The notes beneath the pieces are model-generated. The model was given only the letters and a program-made list of their open reading frames with translations, made no database searches and was not told the origin of the DNA. Shown piece after piece: positions 1 to 6,881 of a stretch of 21,221 nt of DNA (its first letter is position 1; the number at the start of each line of letters is the position of its first letter). The stretch is from positions 1 to 21,221 of the forward strand of contig NZ_JAOXLP010000043.1 of NCBI RefSeq assembly GCF_025791835.1, read 5' to 3'. Made by a program: the position numbers and the translations under genes. This stretch comes from Roseomonas xinghualingensis (GTDB taxonomy: Bacteria > Pseudomonadota > Alphaproteobacteria > Acetobacterales > Acetobacteraceae).

Positions 1-39
1 CGTGCGCGCGCGTCTCGAAGCACTGAAAGGAAGCCATGA
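1..39 (+). CDS. possible C-terminal end of an upstream gene
   Basis: Frame 1 is open from the window edge to a TGA at 37-39, giving the 12-residue tail RARASRSTERKP. The TGA overlaps the ATG at 36 as ATGA, the junction used by most genes downstream, and this is the only argument for it. A second frame stops at 24-26 and cannot be excluded. No function can be read from it. Confidence 0.25.
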   Translation, partial: RARASRSTERKP

Positions 40-155
40 GGGCTCTATGGCAACGGCTCGCGGCGTGGCGCGAGAGAACGTGGACTGCGCGCAGTGAGCG
101 GGCCCTCGTCAAAGCTGAGATGTGGGCACGGCTTCGCCTCTGGTGGTGGCGGTGA
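36..155 (+). CDS. Trp/Arg-rich small protein, 39 aa
   Basis: ATG at 36 is preceded by a good ribosome binding site (AAAGGA at 26-31). The product has 39 residues, of which seven are Trp and nine Arg plus one Lys, ending in LRLWWWR. There is no acidic balance and no recognised domain. The composition is like that of membrane-active cationic peptides, but such a bias can also come from GC-rich sequence in an unselected frame. It sits upstream of the replication genes with an 84-base gap before the next ORF. I do not recognise a family. Confidence 0.45.
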   Translation: MRALWQRLAAWRERTWTARSERALVKAEMWARLRLWWWR

Positions 156-174
156 GCGGGAAGTGGTCGCCGGG

Positions 175-190
175 GGGCGCCTCAGCGCCC
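175..190. other. short GC hairpin
   Basis: GGGCGC (175-180) and GCGCCC (185-190) form a perfect 6-bp stem with a CTCA loop, in the gap between the first two small ORFs. No T tract follows on either strand, so it is not a convincing terminator. It could shape the leader of the replication operon. Confidence 0.3.
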
Positions 191-239
191 ACCATTGTTC
201 GCGTTGCAGCGGCGCGGTCGGGCGAGGCATAGAATCGTG

Positions 240-443
240 ATGCTGATCCGCCCGCCCTTCGAAGTGCAGCAGCGTGCCTGGGAGGCCGCGCATGTGCTGC
301 GTGCTGACTTCGCCGACCGCCTGCTCATCGAAGACCGCGTGCGGATCGAGGAAGTCTATCTGGTCGGGCCCGAGGCGCTCGGCTGGGCCGACGTGAAGAC
401 GATGCTGCGGTGCGCCCGCCTGACCATCGGTGAGCGCTCATGA
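240..443 (+). CDS. hypothetical protein, 67 aa
   Basis: I chose the ATG at 240 (MLIRPPFEV...). In-frame alternatives are GTG at 237 and TTG at 195, and GAGG near 223 is a loose binding site for either of the nearer ones. The product is mixed-charge and soluble, with no recognised motif. Its TGA overlaps the helicase ATG by four bases (ATGA at 440-443), so the two are probably translationally coupled. By position it belongs to the replication operon. Function unknown. Confidence 0.6.
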   Translation: MLIRPPFEVQQRAWEAAHVLRADFADRLLIEDRVRIEEVYLVGPEALGWADVKTMLRCARLTIGERS

Positions 444-1969
444 CCATCGCTCTCCGCGACTACCAGGCGAATGCCGTGCAGGCCGTGCGCGATGCGTACC
501 GCGGCGGCGCGCGTGCCGTCCTGCTGGTTCTGCCGACGGGCGGCGGCAAGACAGTGGTGTTCAGCCACGTCACGGGCACGACTGCCGAGCGCGGCCGCCG
601 GGTTGTCATCCTTGCTCACCGGGTGGAGCTGATCCGCCAGGCATCCAACAAGCTGACCGATGCCGGCGTTCAACACGGGATCATAGCGCCGAACTTCACG
701 CCCACGCCGCGGGACCTCGTGCAGGTCGCTTCGGTGCAGACCCTCGCGCGCCGGCTTGAAGACCCACGCTATGCCCCGCCGGACCTGATTGTCATCGACG
801 AGGCGCACCACTCTGTTGCCGGCCAGTGGGCCAAGGTTACCGCTGCCTATCCAAAGGCCCGCCTCCTCGGCGTCACCGCGACGCCTGAGCGCCTCGACGG
901 ACGCGGCCTGGGCACGATCGCCGGCGGCGTGTTCGACGCCATGGTTGAGGGACCAAGTGTCGGCGACCTCACGAAGATGGGCTTCCTCTCGCCGGCCCGG
1001 GTCTTCGCCCCGGCGGACGGCCCCGACCTGTCCGGTGTCCGCACCAGGGGAGGGGACTACGACGCCGCTGCCCTAGCAGGCGCCATGGGCGGGATGCGCG
1101 TCGTCGGGGATGCTGTCGAGCACTACGCGAAGCACTGCCCCGGGCAGCCCGCTATCCTGTTCAGCCCGTCCGTGGCGCATGCAGAGACCATGGCGGCCGC
1201 CTTCCGGGCTGCGGGCTGGCGTGCCGTGGCGGCGTCTGGCGCGTCCCCTCCCGCCGAGCGTGACGCGGCCATTAAGGGCCTCGGCACCGGAACCGTGCAG
1301 GTTCTCTGCTCGTGCGATCTGATCTCCGAGGGGCTGGACGTGCCAGCCGTCGGCGCCGTGATTCTGATGCGTCCGACGAAATCCCTCGGCCTTTACCTGC
1401 AGCAGGTTGGCCGCGGCCTTCGCCCGGCACCTGGCAAGGATCACCTGACGGTGCTGGACCATGCCGGCAACACCCTGGCGCACGGGCTCATCGCCGACGC
1501 GAGGGAGTGGTCGCTGGAGGGCCGGAAGAAGCGGCCGGCCAACCCCGGGATCCGCCAGTGCAAGCAGTGCCTCGCGATCTTCTCGGGCCCGAAGTGCACC
1601 GAATGCGGCTGGTCCACGCCTGCTGGTGCCGGCACGCCTCGGGAGATCGAGCACGTCGCCGGCGAGCTGCGGGAAATCGATGCGCCCCCGGTGACCGTCG
1701 ACACGGCCCGGCTGAACCATCTCCGCACCGCCAAGCTCTCTGACCTGATCCTGCAGGCTGCCGGGCGCGCCAAGGACTTGCATGAGATCGCCAAGGCCCG
1801 CGGCTTCAAGCGCGGCTGGGCCTGGCACCAGCAGGAGCGGTGGAGGGCAGCGCACGCGCCCGCCCGGACCGTCGCGGCCCCGGTGCCGCCGCCCGCCCCG
1901 GCGCTGCCCGCCGCCTCGCACGGCGAAGACTTCTCCGAGATCGACCGCTGGATGCAGGGGGCCGCATGA
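440..1969 (+). CDS. DEAH-box superfamily 2 helicase with C-terminal zinc finger
   Basis: This is an ATP-dependent nucleic-acid translocase of superfamily 2 (type III restriction/UvrB-like RecA folds), expected to remodel DNA during phage replication or recombination. Visible motifs are a Q-like RDYQ near the start, Walker A PTGGGKT at residues 32-38, DEAH at 120-123, TAT at 146-148, and motif VI QVGRGLRP at 322-329. Four cysteines at 374, 377, 386 and 389 form a CxxC-x8-CxxC zinc site after the helicase core. A Pro/Ala-rich tail follows. The 509-aa length fits phage helicases of this kind. It overlaps its neighbours by ATGA at both ends and is followed by a VRR-NUC nuclease, a pairing common in phage replication modules. 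The exact substrate is not determined by the sequence. Confidence 0.93.
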   Translation: MTIALRDYQANAVQAVRDAYRGGARAVLLVLPTGGGKTVVFSHVTGTTAERGRRVVILAHRVELIRQASNKLTDAGVQHGIIAPNFTPTPRDLVQVASVQTLARRLEDPRYAPPDLIVIDEAHHSVAGQWAKVTAAYPKARLLGVTATPERLDGRGLGTIAGGVFDAMVEGPSVGDLTKMGFLSPARVFAPADGPDLSGVRTRGGDYDAAALAGAMGGMRVVGDAVEHYAKHCPGQPAILFSPSVAHAETMAAAFRAAGWRAVAASGASPPAERDAAIKGLGTGTVQVLCSCDLISEGLDVPAVGAVILMRPTKSLGLYLQQVGRGLRPAPGKDHLTVLDHAGNTLAHGLIADAREWSLEGRKKRPANPGIRQCKQCLAIFSGPKCTECGWSTPAGAGTPREIEHVAGELREIDAPPVTVDTARLNHLRTAKLSDLILQAAGRAKDLHEIAKARGFKRGWAWHQQERWRAAHAPARTVAAPVPPPAPALPAASHGEDFSEIDRWMQGAA

Positions 1970-2364
1970 CCGAGGCAGAGATCCAGACGGCGATCATGCG
2001 AGATCTCGGTCGGGGCGAGACGCGGATCTTCCGCAACACGGTTGGCCAGGGATGGACTGGAGAGGCCAGGCACATCGCAGGCGGTTCGGTGCTGATCAGC
2101 AATGCCCGGCCGGTTCGGTTTGGCCTCATGGACGGCAGCCACGATCTGATCGGATGGCGCAGCGTCGTCATCACGCCGGACATGGTCGGCGAGCGCTTCG
2201 CCCGGTTCCTCTCCGTCGAGGTGAAGTCCGCTACCGGGCGGCCACGGCCCGGGCAGGTCGTGTGGGCGGACAACCTCCGCCAGGCCGGCGCCCTCGTCGG
2301 CATTGCCCGCAGCGTTGAGCAGGCCCGCCTGATCGCCGGCCTTCCCGTCGAGGTGTTGGCATGA
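1966..2364 (+). CDS. VRR-NUC domain nuclease
   Basis: The product is 132 aa, essentially one VRR-NUC domain, a PD-(D/E)xK-type nuclease fold that in phages is usually a stand-alone small protein. The metal-binding core is visible as DGSHDLIG (Asp in the HDLIG turn) followed by SVEVKSATGRPRPGQ, giving the E-x-K pair and the conserved Gln. Helices with the GALVGIARS pattern follow, as in the family. Start ATG 1966 overlaps the helicase stop (ATGA). A longer reading from 1840 would overlap the helicase in another frame and is not needed. Members are thought to cut structured DNA such as junctions; the specific role here is inferred from position between helicase and primase. Confidence 0.88.
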   Translation: MTEAEIQTAIMRDLGRGETRIFRNTVGQGWTGEARHIAGGSVLISNARPVRFGLMDGSHDLIGWRSVVITPDMVGERFARFLSVEVKSATGRPRPGQVVWADNLRQAGALVGIARSVEQARLIAGLPVEVLA

Positions 2365-4991
2365 GCCTTCCTATGCATGACTTCGACGGGCTGAACCGCG
2401 CAGCCCTCGCTGCCTGCCCGGAACTGCTGCTGCGCCTCCTGCCGGGCGGCCGCCGCTTCGGTCACGAGTTCAAGGCAGGAAGCCTCGCCGGGGAGAAGGG
2501 CGACAGCCTCTCCATCAACCTGCACACCGGGCGCTGGGCGGACTTCGCTACGGGTGAGACAGGCGGCGACCTGATCGACCTGCTGGCGAAGAAGGACCGG
2601 CTGAGCCTGGGCGAGGCGCGGCGCGCTTTGGCCGAGATGGTCGGCATGGGGGACGCCGCCCCCATCCGCCCGGCGGCAGAGGTGATCCGCCTGCCACCTC
2701 GCGATCCCGAGTGGGTGGCCATGATGCCTGCGCCTCAGGAGGCGCCCGAGCCCCCCACGACGCATCCCAAGTTCGGGCAGCCGGAGCACGTCGCCAGGGT
2801 TCTCAACCAGGCCGGCGAGCTGATGCACCTGATCATGCGGTTCCCGCCGGCTGGTGACCGCGACCGGAAGATGATCGCGCCCCTGACCTATGGGACGCTG
2901 GTGCTGAAGGGCAAGGCGGTCACGGGCTGGCACTGGAAGGCGCCGCCGCCCCAGCGGCCGCTCTACGGCCTCCCGCTGCAGGACGACGCCCCGGTCCTAG
3001 TGGTCGAGGGCGAGGTGAAGCGCGACGCGGCGGCCCGGCTCCTGCCGTCCTGGAGCGTGGTGTCCTGGCCGGGCGGCGCGCAGGCAATCGGGAAGGCCGA
3101 CTGGAGCCCGCTCCGCGGCCGCGATGTCGTTATGTGGCCGGACGCGGATCAGCCCGGCGCCGAGGCTGCCGCCGCAGTGGTGAATGTCCTGCGCAGCATC
3201 GCGTCCGAGGTCCGCGCCGTCGCTCCCCCCGAGGGCAAGGATGGTGGATGGGACCTCGCGGACGCTGAGCGTGAAGGGTGGACCGGTACCGATGTGCTGA
3301 ACCACATCGCTCCGCTCGATCCGGATGAGCGCGACGAGCCGCCCGAAGATCCGCGCGACGAAGAGGACAGGATGCCCTTCCGGTGCCTCGGGCATGATCG
3401 GGGACTCTACTATTTCCTGCCCCAGGGCGCAGGGCAGGTCGTCGCGCTGAGTGCCCGCGACTGTCACAACGACGCATCTCTCGCAGTTCTTGCCCCGCGC
3501 CGTTGGTGGGAGGGTGCTTATCCGGGGCGCCAGTCTTTCGACCTGAAGGCCGCGGGCGACGCCTTGATCCAGTCGTGCCACCGGGTGGGGATCTTCGACC
3601 CCGACCGACAGCGCGGCCGCGGCGTCTGGCTCGATGAGGGACGGACCGTTGTTCACCTTGGGGACCGCCTGCTGTGTGACGGGGAAGAGTTCCCGCCGGC
3701 CGCATTCCCGTCCCGCTTCGTCTATGAGGCAGCGCGGCCGCTCAACGCAGTGCCCACCGAGCCACTCACCGATCGTGAGGCTGCCGGCCTTCTTCGGCTT
3801 TGCTGTGAGGTCGCCTGGGATCAGCCTGAGCGAGATGGTCGCTTGGTGGCCGGCTGGGCCGTGGCCGCGATGATCTGCGGGGCCCTGCCTTGGCGGCCGC
3901 ACCTCTGGGTCGTGTCGGAGAGTGGTAAGGGCAAATCCTGGGTGGAGGACAATATCCTCCGGCCGCTGTTGGGGGACCTGGCTCTCCGAGTGCAGGGGAA
4001 GACCACTGAACCCGCCATCCGCCGCGCGCTGCGGATCGACGCCCGGCCGGTCCTATTCGATGAGGCGGAGACCCAGAACCGCCAGGATGCCGAGCGCATG
4101 CAGCAGGTCATTGACCTGTCGCGCGCCGCCTCCGCAGAAAACGGCGCCGATATCCTGAAGGCAGACATGGGGAAGGGAAGCGGCGTCGTCCGCTACTCCA
4201 TCCGGAGTTGCTTCTATTTCTCGGCGATCAACCTCGCGATCTCCCAGGCGGCCGACGAGAGCCGCGCCATTGTCGCCACGCTCACTCTGCCCGAGGACAA
4301 GGAGCTCGCGGCCGCCCAGTTTGCCTCGCTGAAGGCCATCCACGCAGAGGTCATGGTTCCGGGATTCGGCAACCGGCTGCTCGCACGGTGCCTGGGGCTG
4401 GTTCCGACCATTCGTCACAACGCCGAGGTTCTCGCGTCTGCCATTGCGCGCAACGGGGTGTCTCGCCGCACGGGGGACACCCTCGGCGTCGTGCTGGCAT
4501 GCGCCTACAGTCTTACCAGCACTGCGCGTCTCGATGCCGACAGCGCTGCGGCCTTCCTCGGCGCCCGGTCGTGGGTCGGCAATGCCGCGAAGGAGCGCGA
4601 GAACGACCCCGAGTGGAAGCGGGCCCTGATGCGGCTCATGCAGTACGAGCTGCGCTTCACATCGGGGAACGGGCGCCCCGAAGTCGCGACGATCGCGGAG
4701 CTCGTCAGCGCTTGCCGAGCAATGGATCCGGAGCGCGGCGTGCCAGCCGAGACAGCGGACCTGGTGCTTCGCCGGCACGGCATCCGCCTCATGGAGGGCG
4801 GCCTCCGGATCTTCGGACACAGCGAGCTCGCCAAGCGGGCTTTTGCAGAGACGAGCTGGGCGGGGGGATGGGCAGCGACGCTCGCGCGAGCGCCCGGCGC
4901 CCGGCGCAACGTGAACACCCGCTACGTCGAGATGATCGGAGGAAAGAGCGTGGTCATTCCGCTTGACGCCATCTCCGGGGGCACCACATGA
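2361..4991 (+). CDS. DNA primase/helicase, TOPRIM plus P-loop ATPase
   Basis: A large 876-aa replication protein. Residues about 40-90 carry the SLSINLHTGRWADFATGETGGDLIDL pattern typical of the N-terminal part of phage primases, but no zinc-binding CxxC pairs are present there. A TOPRIM domain follows, with the conserved Glu in VVEGE (216-218) and the DxD in WPDADQPG (261-263). The C-terminal half is a P-loop ATPase: Walker A SESGKGKS at 519-526 and Walker B VLFDEAE at 564-570, in a DUF927-like helicase setting. It probably primes and unwinds DNA at the phage fork. It overlaps VRR-NUC and the next ORF by ATGA. The repeat array starting at 5029 lies directly downstream, consistent with an origin beside its initiator genes. 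Confidence 0.9.
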   Translation: MSLPMHDFDGLNRAALAACPELLLRLLPGGRRFGHEFKAGSLAGEKGDSLSINLHTGRWADFATGETGGDLIDLLAKKDRLSLGEARRALAEMVGMGDAAPIRPAAEVIRLPPRDPEWVAMMPAPQEAPEPPTTHPKFGQPEHVARVLNQAGELMHLIMRFPPAGDRDRKMIAPLTYGTLVLKGKAVTGWHWKAPPPQRPLYGLPLQDDAPVLVVEGEVKRDAAARLLPSWSVVSWPGGAQAIGKADWSPLRGRDVVMWPDADQPGAEAAAAVVNVLRSIASEVRAVAPPEGKDGGWDLADAEREGWTGTDVLNHIAPLDPDERDEPPEDPRDEEDRMPFRCLGHDRGLYYFLPQGAGQVVALSARDCHNDASLAVLAPRRWWEGAYPGRQSFDLKAAGDALIQSCHRVGIFDPDRQRGRGVWLDEGRTVVHLGDRLLCDGEEFPPAAFPSRFVYEAARPLNAVPTEPLTDREAAGLLRLCCEVAWDQPERDGRLVAGWAVAAMICGALPWRPHLWVVSESGKGKSWVEDNILRPLLGDLALRVQGKTTEPAIRRALRIDARPVLFDEAETQNRQDAERMQQVIDLSRAASAENGADILKADMGKGSGVVRYSIRSCFYFSAINLAISQAADESRAIVATLTLPEDKELAAAQFASLKAIHAEVMVPGFGNRLLARCLGLVPTIRHNAEVLASAIARNGVSRRTGDTLGVVLACAYSLTSTARLDADSAAAFLGARSWVGNAAKERENDPEWKRALMRLMQYELRFTSGNGRPEVATIAELVSACRAMDPERGVPAETADLVLRRHGIRLMEGGLRIFGHSELAKRAFAETSWAGGWAATLARAPGARRNVNTRYVEMIGGKSVVIPLDAISGGTT

Positions 4992-5416
4992 TGCAGGCGA
5001 ATTGCAGAGCGTTTTCAAGCTCTTGCCTGTTACCGCCAGACCGAAGCGGTAACACCGAGGTAACAGAAAAGGCCTTTAAGAACAAGGCTGTTACCCCGTT
5101 ACCGCCGTTACCCCAAAACCAGAGCCTCACACACGTATGCGCATACGCACGCGCCTATGGATGCTCTCTCTCTTCTCTTTCTTATTCTTCTAGTAACAGA
5201 GGTAACAAGGTAACGGACGGCCAAAATCAAAGACTTAGCTCGTTACCCGCCGTTACCTTTCCGGCCTTCCAGGGTAACGCCGAAGCCGGCGCCACGGTCC
5301 TCGACGGACCTGGCGACATGGCGCGCCTCTCCATCGGTGGCCGCGTCGTGATGATCACCACACCCCGCACCATCACCGAGGCGCGGAAGGTCGGGCAGGG
5401 GGAGGTGGGGGTATGA
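4988..5416 (+). CDS. hypothetical ORF overlapping the GTTACC array, 142 aa
   Basis: The frame is open from ATG 4988 to TGA 5416 and overlaps both neighbours by ATGA, which argues for a real gene. The first two thirds, however, have low GC at third positions, a Ser/Leu-rich stretch over a pyrimidine tract, and the repeat array. Only about the last 40 codons (from roughly 5285) look like the surrounding coding DNA. An internal ATG at 5318 would give a 32-aa product. So the 5' part may be a non-coding origin that happens to stay open, or a gene constrained by binding sites. No domain recognised. Confidence 0.45.
   Translation: MMQANCRAFSSSCLLPPDRSGNTEVTEKAFKNKAVTPLPPLPQNQSLTHVCAYARAYGCSLSSLSYSSSNRGNKVTDGQNQRLSSLPAVTFPAFQGNAEAGATVLDGPGDMARLSIGGRVVMITTPRTITEARKVGQGEVGV
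5134..5147. repeat. 14-bp perfect palindrome in the array centre
   Basis: CGTATGCGCATACG is a perfect dyad lying in the 79-base spacer between the two halves of the hexamer array. It could be a dimer binding site or a cruciform seed. Its centre (5140/5141) is about 11 bases from the centre of the array. Confidence 0.6.
5164..5190 (+). other. pyrimidine tract
   Basis: Twenty-seven bases consist only of C and T except one A at 5184, and the stretch is T-rich at its 3' end, in an otherwise GC-rich genome. It fills the space between the central palindrome and the right half of the hexamer array. Strand-biased, easily melted tracts are common at origins; that reading is an inference. Confidence 0.55.
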
Positions 5417-6009
5417 GCCTGCTCTCCACCATGGGTGAGACGAGGAAGCGCCAAGCGTCTGTCACGGCAACGCGGCCTGCGACTGATCCTGGCCGCCAGA
5501 AGGACGACTTCTACCGGACCCCGGATAGCGCCACCCGCGCGCTGCTGGCGGTGGAATCACTGCCTGCCTCCATCTGGGAGCCTGCCTGCGGCGACGGCGC
5601 CATATCCGAGGTGTTGGCTGGCGCTGGGCACCGCGTCATCAGCACGGACCTCGTGGACCGGGGCTACGGCGACGCCCGCCGGGACTTCCTGATGGAGCGG
5701 CGCCTTGCTGCCCCGTGCATCGTCACCAACCCGCCCTTCAAGCTGGCCGACGAGTTCGCTCTGCATGGCCTGGATCTCGGCGTTGAGGTGATGGCCCTGT
5801 TCATGCGCCTCGCCTGGCTGGAGGGGGCAGCACGACGCAGCAAACTCTGGGCTGTCCATCCGCCGGCCCGCGTCTGGGTGTTCTCGCGGCGCCAGACGCT
5901 CTGGCGTGGTGACCAAGAGGCGCAGGACCGCGGCGGTGCAATCGCCTTCGCCTGGTTCGTGTGGACTCGCGGGCATGTCGGCGCTCCGGCGCTGGGGTGG
6001 ATTCCATGA
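5413..6009 (+). CDS. phage DNA methyltransferase (NPPF type)
   Basis: The 198-aa product has an S-adenosylmethionine-binding motif WEPACGDGAIS at 55-65 and the catalytic motif NPPF at 106-109, typical of amino-methyltransferases that act on adenine N6 or cytosine N4 in DNA. The segment DDFYRTPDSATRALL before motif I is also usual in phage members. There is no separate target-recognition domain, so the recognised site cannot be predicted. No cognate restriction enzyme is nearby, making this an orphan methylase that may protect phage DNA from host restriction or mark an origin. Start ATG 5413 overlaps the previous stop; ATG 5431 is an alternative. Confidence 0.82.
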   Translation: MSLLSTMGETRKRQASVTATRPATDPGRQKDDFYRTPDSATRALLAVESLPASIWEPACGDGAISEVLAGAGHRVISTDLVDRGYGDARRDFLMERRLAAPCIVTNPPFKLADEFALHGLDLGVEVMALFMRLAWLEGAARRSKLWAVHPPARVWVFSRRQTLWRGDQEAQDRGGAIAFAWFVWTRGHVGAPALGWIP

Positions 6010-6167
6010 CCCCCGCCGAGCGCATCACCCTCCGCACCGTCTGCGAGCAGGCGCTGGAGCGGGCGAAGGGCAAGACCTGCCAGCCGGTGGTCATGCTGCC
6101 GGCGGCGATGGTCCTGGCGCTGCTGGATGCGTCGCAGGGGGATTTGGCGATGGGAGGGGAGGGGTGA
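6006..6167 (+). CDS. hypothetical small protein, 53 aa
   Basis: ATG 6006 overlaps the methyltransferase stop (ATGA) and TGA 6165-6167 overlaps the next ATG by one base (TGATG). The product MTPAERITLRTVCEQALERA... is helical and soluble, with no known motif. It is the first of the run of minigenes. Function unknown. Confidence 0.6.
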   Translation: MTPAERITLRTVCEQALERAKGKTCQPVVMLPAAMVLALLDASQGDLAMGGEG

Positions 6168-6394
6168 TGGAACGCTTCATTCGAGTGCTGGACGTGCTGT
6201 TGCGCCTCATCGTGATGGGTGGGTTGATCGTCATCCTCGTGAAGAGCGAGCCCACCCTCACGAGCGTCGTCGCCGTCATGGGCATGCTCCTCCACCTCGC
6301 CCTGGATCGCTGCGCCGACGCTGTGCGCGACCTTCGGGATCGGGTGGGCGTCAAGGTCAATGTCTCCGGCGACGTGAGGCTCAGCGATGACTAA
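6167..6394 (+). CDS. small membrane protein, two predicted TM segments, 75 aa
   Basis: Start ATG 6167 is in a TGATG junction; GTG 6164 is an in-frame alternative. Residues about 9-24 (VLLRLIVMGGLIVILV) and about 30-46 (LTSVVAVMGMLLHLAL) are hydrophobic and separated by a short polar turn, giving a helical hairpin, followed by a charged tail (DRCADAVRDLRDRVGVKVNV). Size and topology resemble class II holins, but no endolysin lies nearby, so a lysis role is only a possibility. Confidence 0.65.
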   Translation: MERFIRVLDVLLRLIVMGGLIVILVKSEPTLTSVVAVMGMLLHLALDRCADAVRDLRDRVGVKVNVSGDVRLSDD

Positions 6395-6473
6395 CCCCAC
6401 CGCCCTCGGCCGCCGTAGCGCGGAGATGGACATGGCGGAGCACGGGCGGTCGATGATGGAGGCGAGGGTATGA
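6387..6473 (+). CDS. minigene product, 28 aa, containing repeat copy A
   Basis: ATG 6387 overlaps the end of the previous gene and the stop overlaps the next ATG (ATGA at 6470-6473). The product begins MTNPTALGRRSAEMDMAEHG. Residues from about 7 onward are encoded by a 43-bp segment identical to 7198-7240, so it looks like a truncated relative of the ORF at 7217. It may be a remnant kept for coupling rather than a functional protein. Confidence 0.4.
   Translation: MTNPTALGRRSAEMDMAEHGRSMMEARV
6407..6449 (+). repeat. 43-bp direct repeat, copy A
   Basis: Identical over 43 bases to 7198-7240. It carries GGAG followed by two in-frame ATGs (MDMAEHGR). The flanks diverge sharply on both sides. 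Confidence 0.85.
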
Positions 6474-6679
6474 GCGATGCGTTGGGACTGCCAGCCGTCC
6501 TCGATCATGTCTTCTGGGGCATCGGGGCGATCTTCTCCGGGGTAGTCGTCCTGCTTGGTGTCTCGGTTTCCCTCATGTGGCTGGCTGACAAGTTGATCAA
6601 GCACCTCGGCCTTTGGCCTGACTTCTTTCGGGTGCTGCGGCGCATGTACCGAGAGCGTAGGGACGCGGCCAATGGCTGA
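6470..6679 (+). CDS. small membrane protein, 69 aa
   Basis: ATG 6470 lies in an ATGA junction. Residues about 14-39 form a long hydrophobic stretch (VFWGIGAIFSGVVVLLGVSV...), one long or two short membrane helices, followed by a basic tail (FRVLRRMYRERRDAANG) that should remain cytoplasmic. It follows another small membrane protein by one minigene. A holin or antiholin role, or a membrane-based exclusion role, would fit size and topology, but nothing in the sequence decides it. Confidence 0.65.
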   Translation: MSDALGLPAVLDHVFWGIGAIFSGVVVLLGVSVSLMWLADKLIKHLGLWPDFFRVLRRMYRERRDAANG

Positions 6680-6881
6680 CCTCTCCCCCGAGCAGTGGGG
6701 CCGCAAGGCCGCGGATCTGGAGATCCTCGATTTCATCCGCGCCCGGATCACCAGCTTCGACGCCGATGCCCGCGTGCAGAAGACGCTGGGCAAGGAGCCC
6801 TCTCCCACCGATGCGGCGTTCCTCGCAGCCAAGCGGGAGCGGTTCGACGCGGCGCGGATCGTTTTGGAGCGCAGGGCATGA
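6672..6881 (+). CDS. hypothetical protein, 69 aa
   Basis: ATG 6672 overlaps the previous gene by eight bases; the stop overlaps the next ATG (ATGA). The product MADLSPEQWGRKAADLEIL... is charged and mostly helical, with no membrane segment, cysteines or known motif. Function unknown. Confidence 0.65.
   Translation: MADLSPEQWGRKAADLEILDFIRARITSFDADARVQKTLGKEPSPTDAAFLAAKRERFDAARIVLERRA

Larger units (their letters stand above)
5029..5278. repeat. mirror-symmetric array of GTTACC/GGTAAC hexamers (candidate origin)
   Basis: GTTACC begins at 5029, 5090, 5098, 5107, 5242 and 5252. GGTAAC begins at 5048, 5059, 5201, 5209 and 5273. A 5/6 match, AGTAAC, begins at 5192. Start-to-start distances are 19, 11, 31, 8, 9, then 85, then 9, 8, 33, 10, 21. 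The second half repeats the first in mirror order with every orientation inverted. Spacer sequences differ while spacer lengths nearly match. The hexamers are read as VT, LP or GN in two different codon phases, so the DNA, not the peptide, is conserved. This looks like an ordered set of protein binding sites, such as an origin of replication. Confidence 0.85.

Noticed and set aside
1840..1965. Longer start for the VRR-NUC gene
   Set aside because: It would overlap the helicase for 130 bases in another frame; ATG 1966 sits in an ATGA junction and starts the domain properly.
1073..2933. Long minus-strand open frames opposite the helicase and primase genes
   Set aside because: They are typical shadows of GC-rich genes: Arg/Pro/Gly-rich, without motifs, and opposite genes with clear catalytic residues.
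5029..5278. CRISPR array as an explanation for the regular repeats
   Set aside because: The repeated unit is only six bases, occurs in both orientations, and spacers are 2-27 bases, with one 79-base central gap.
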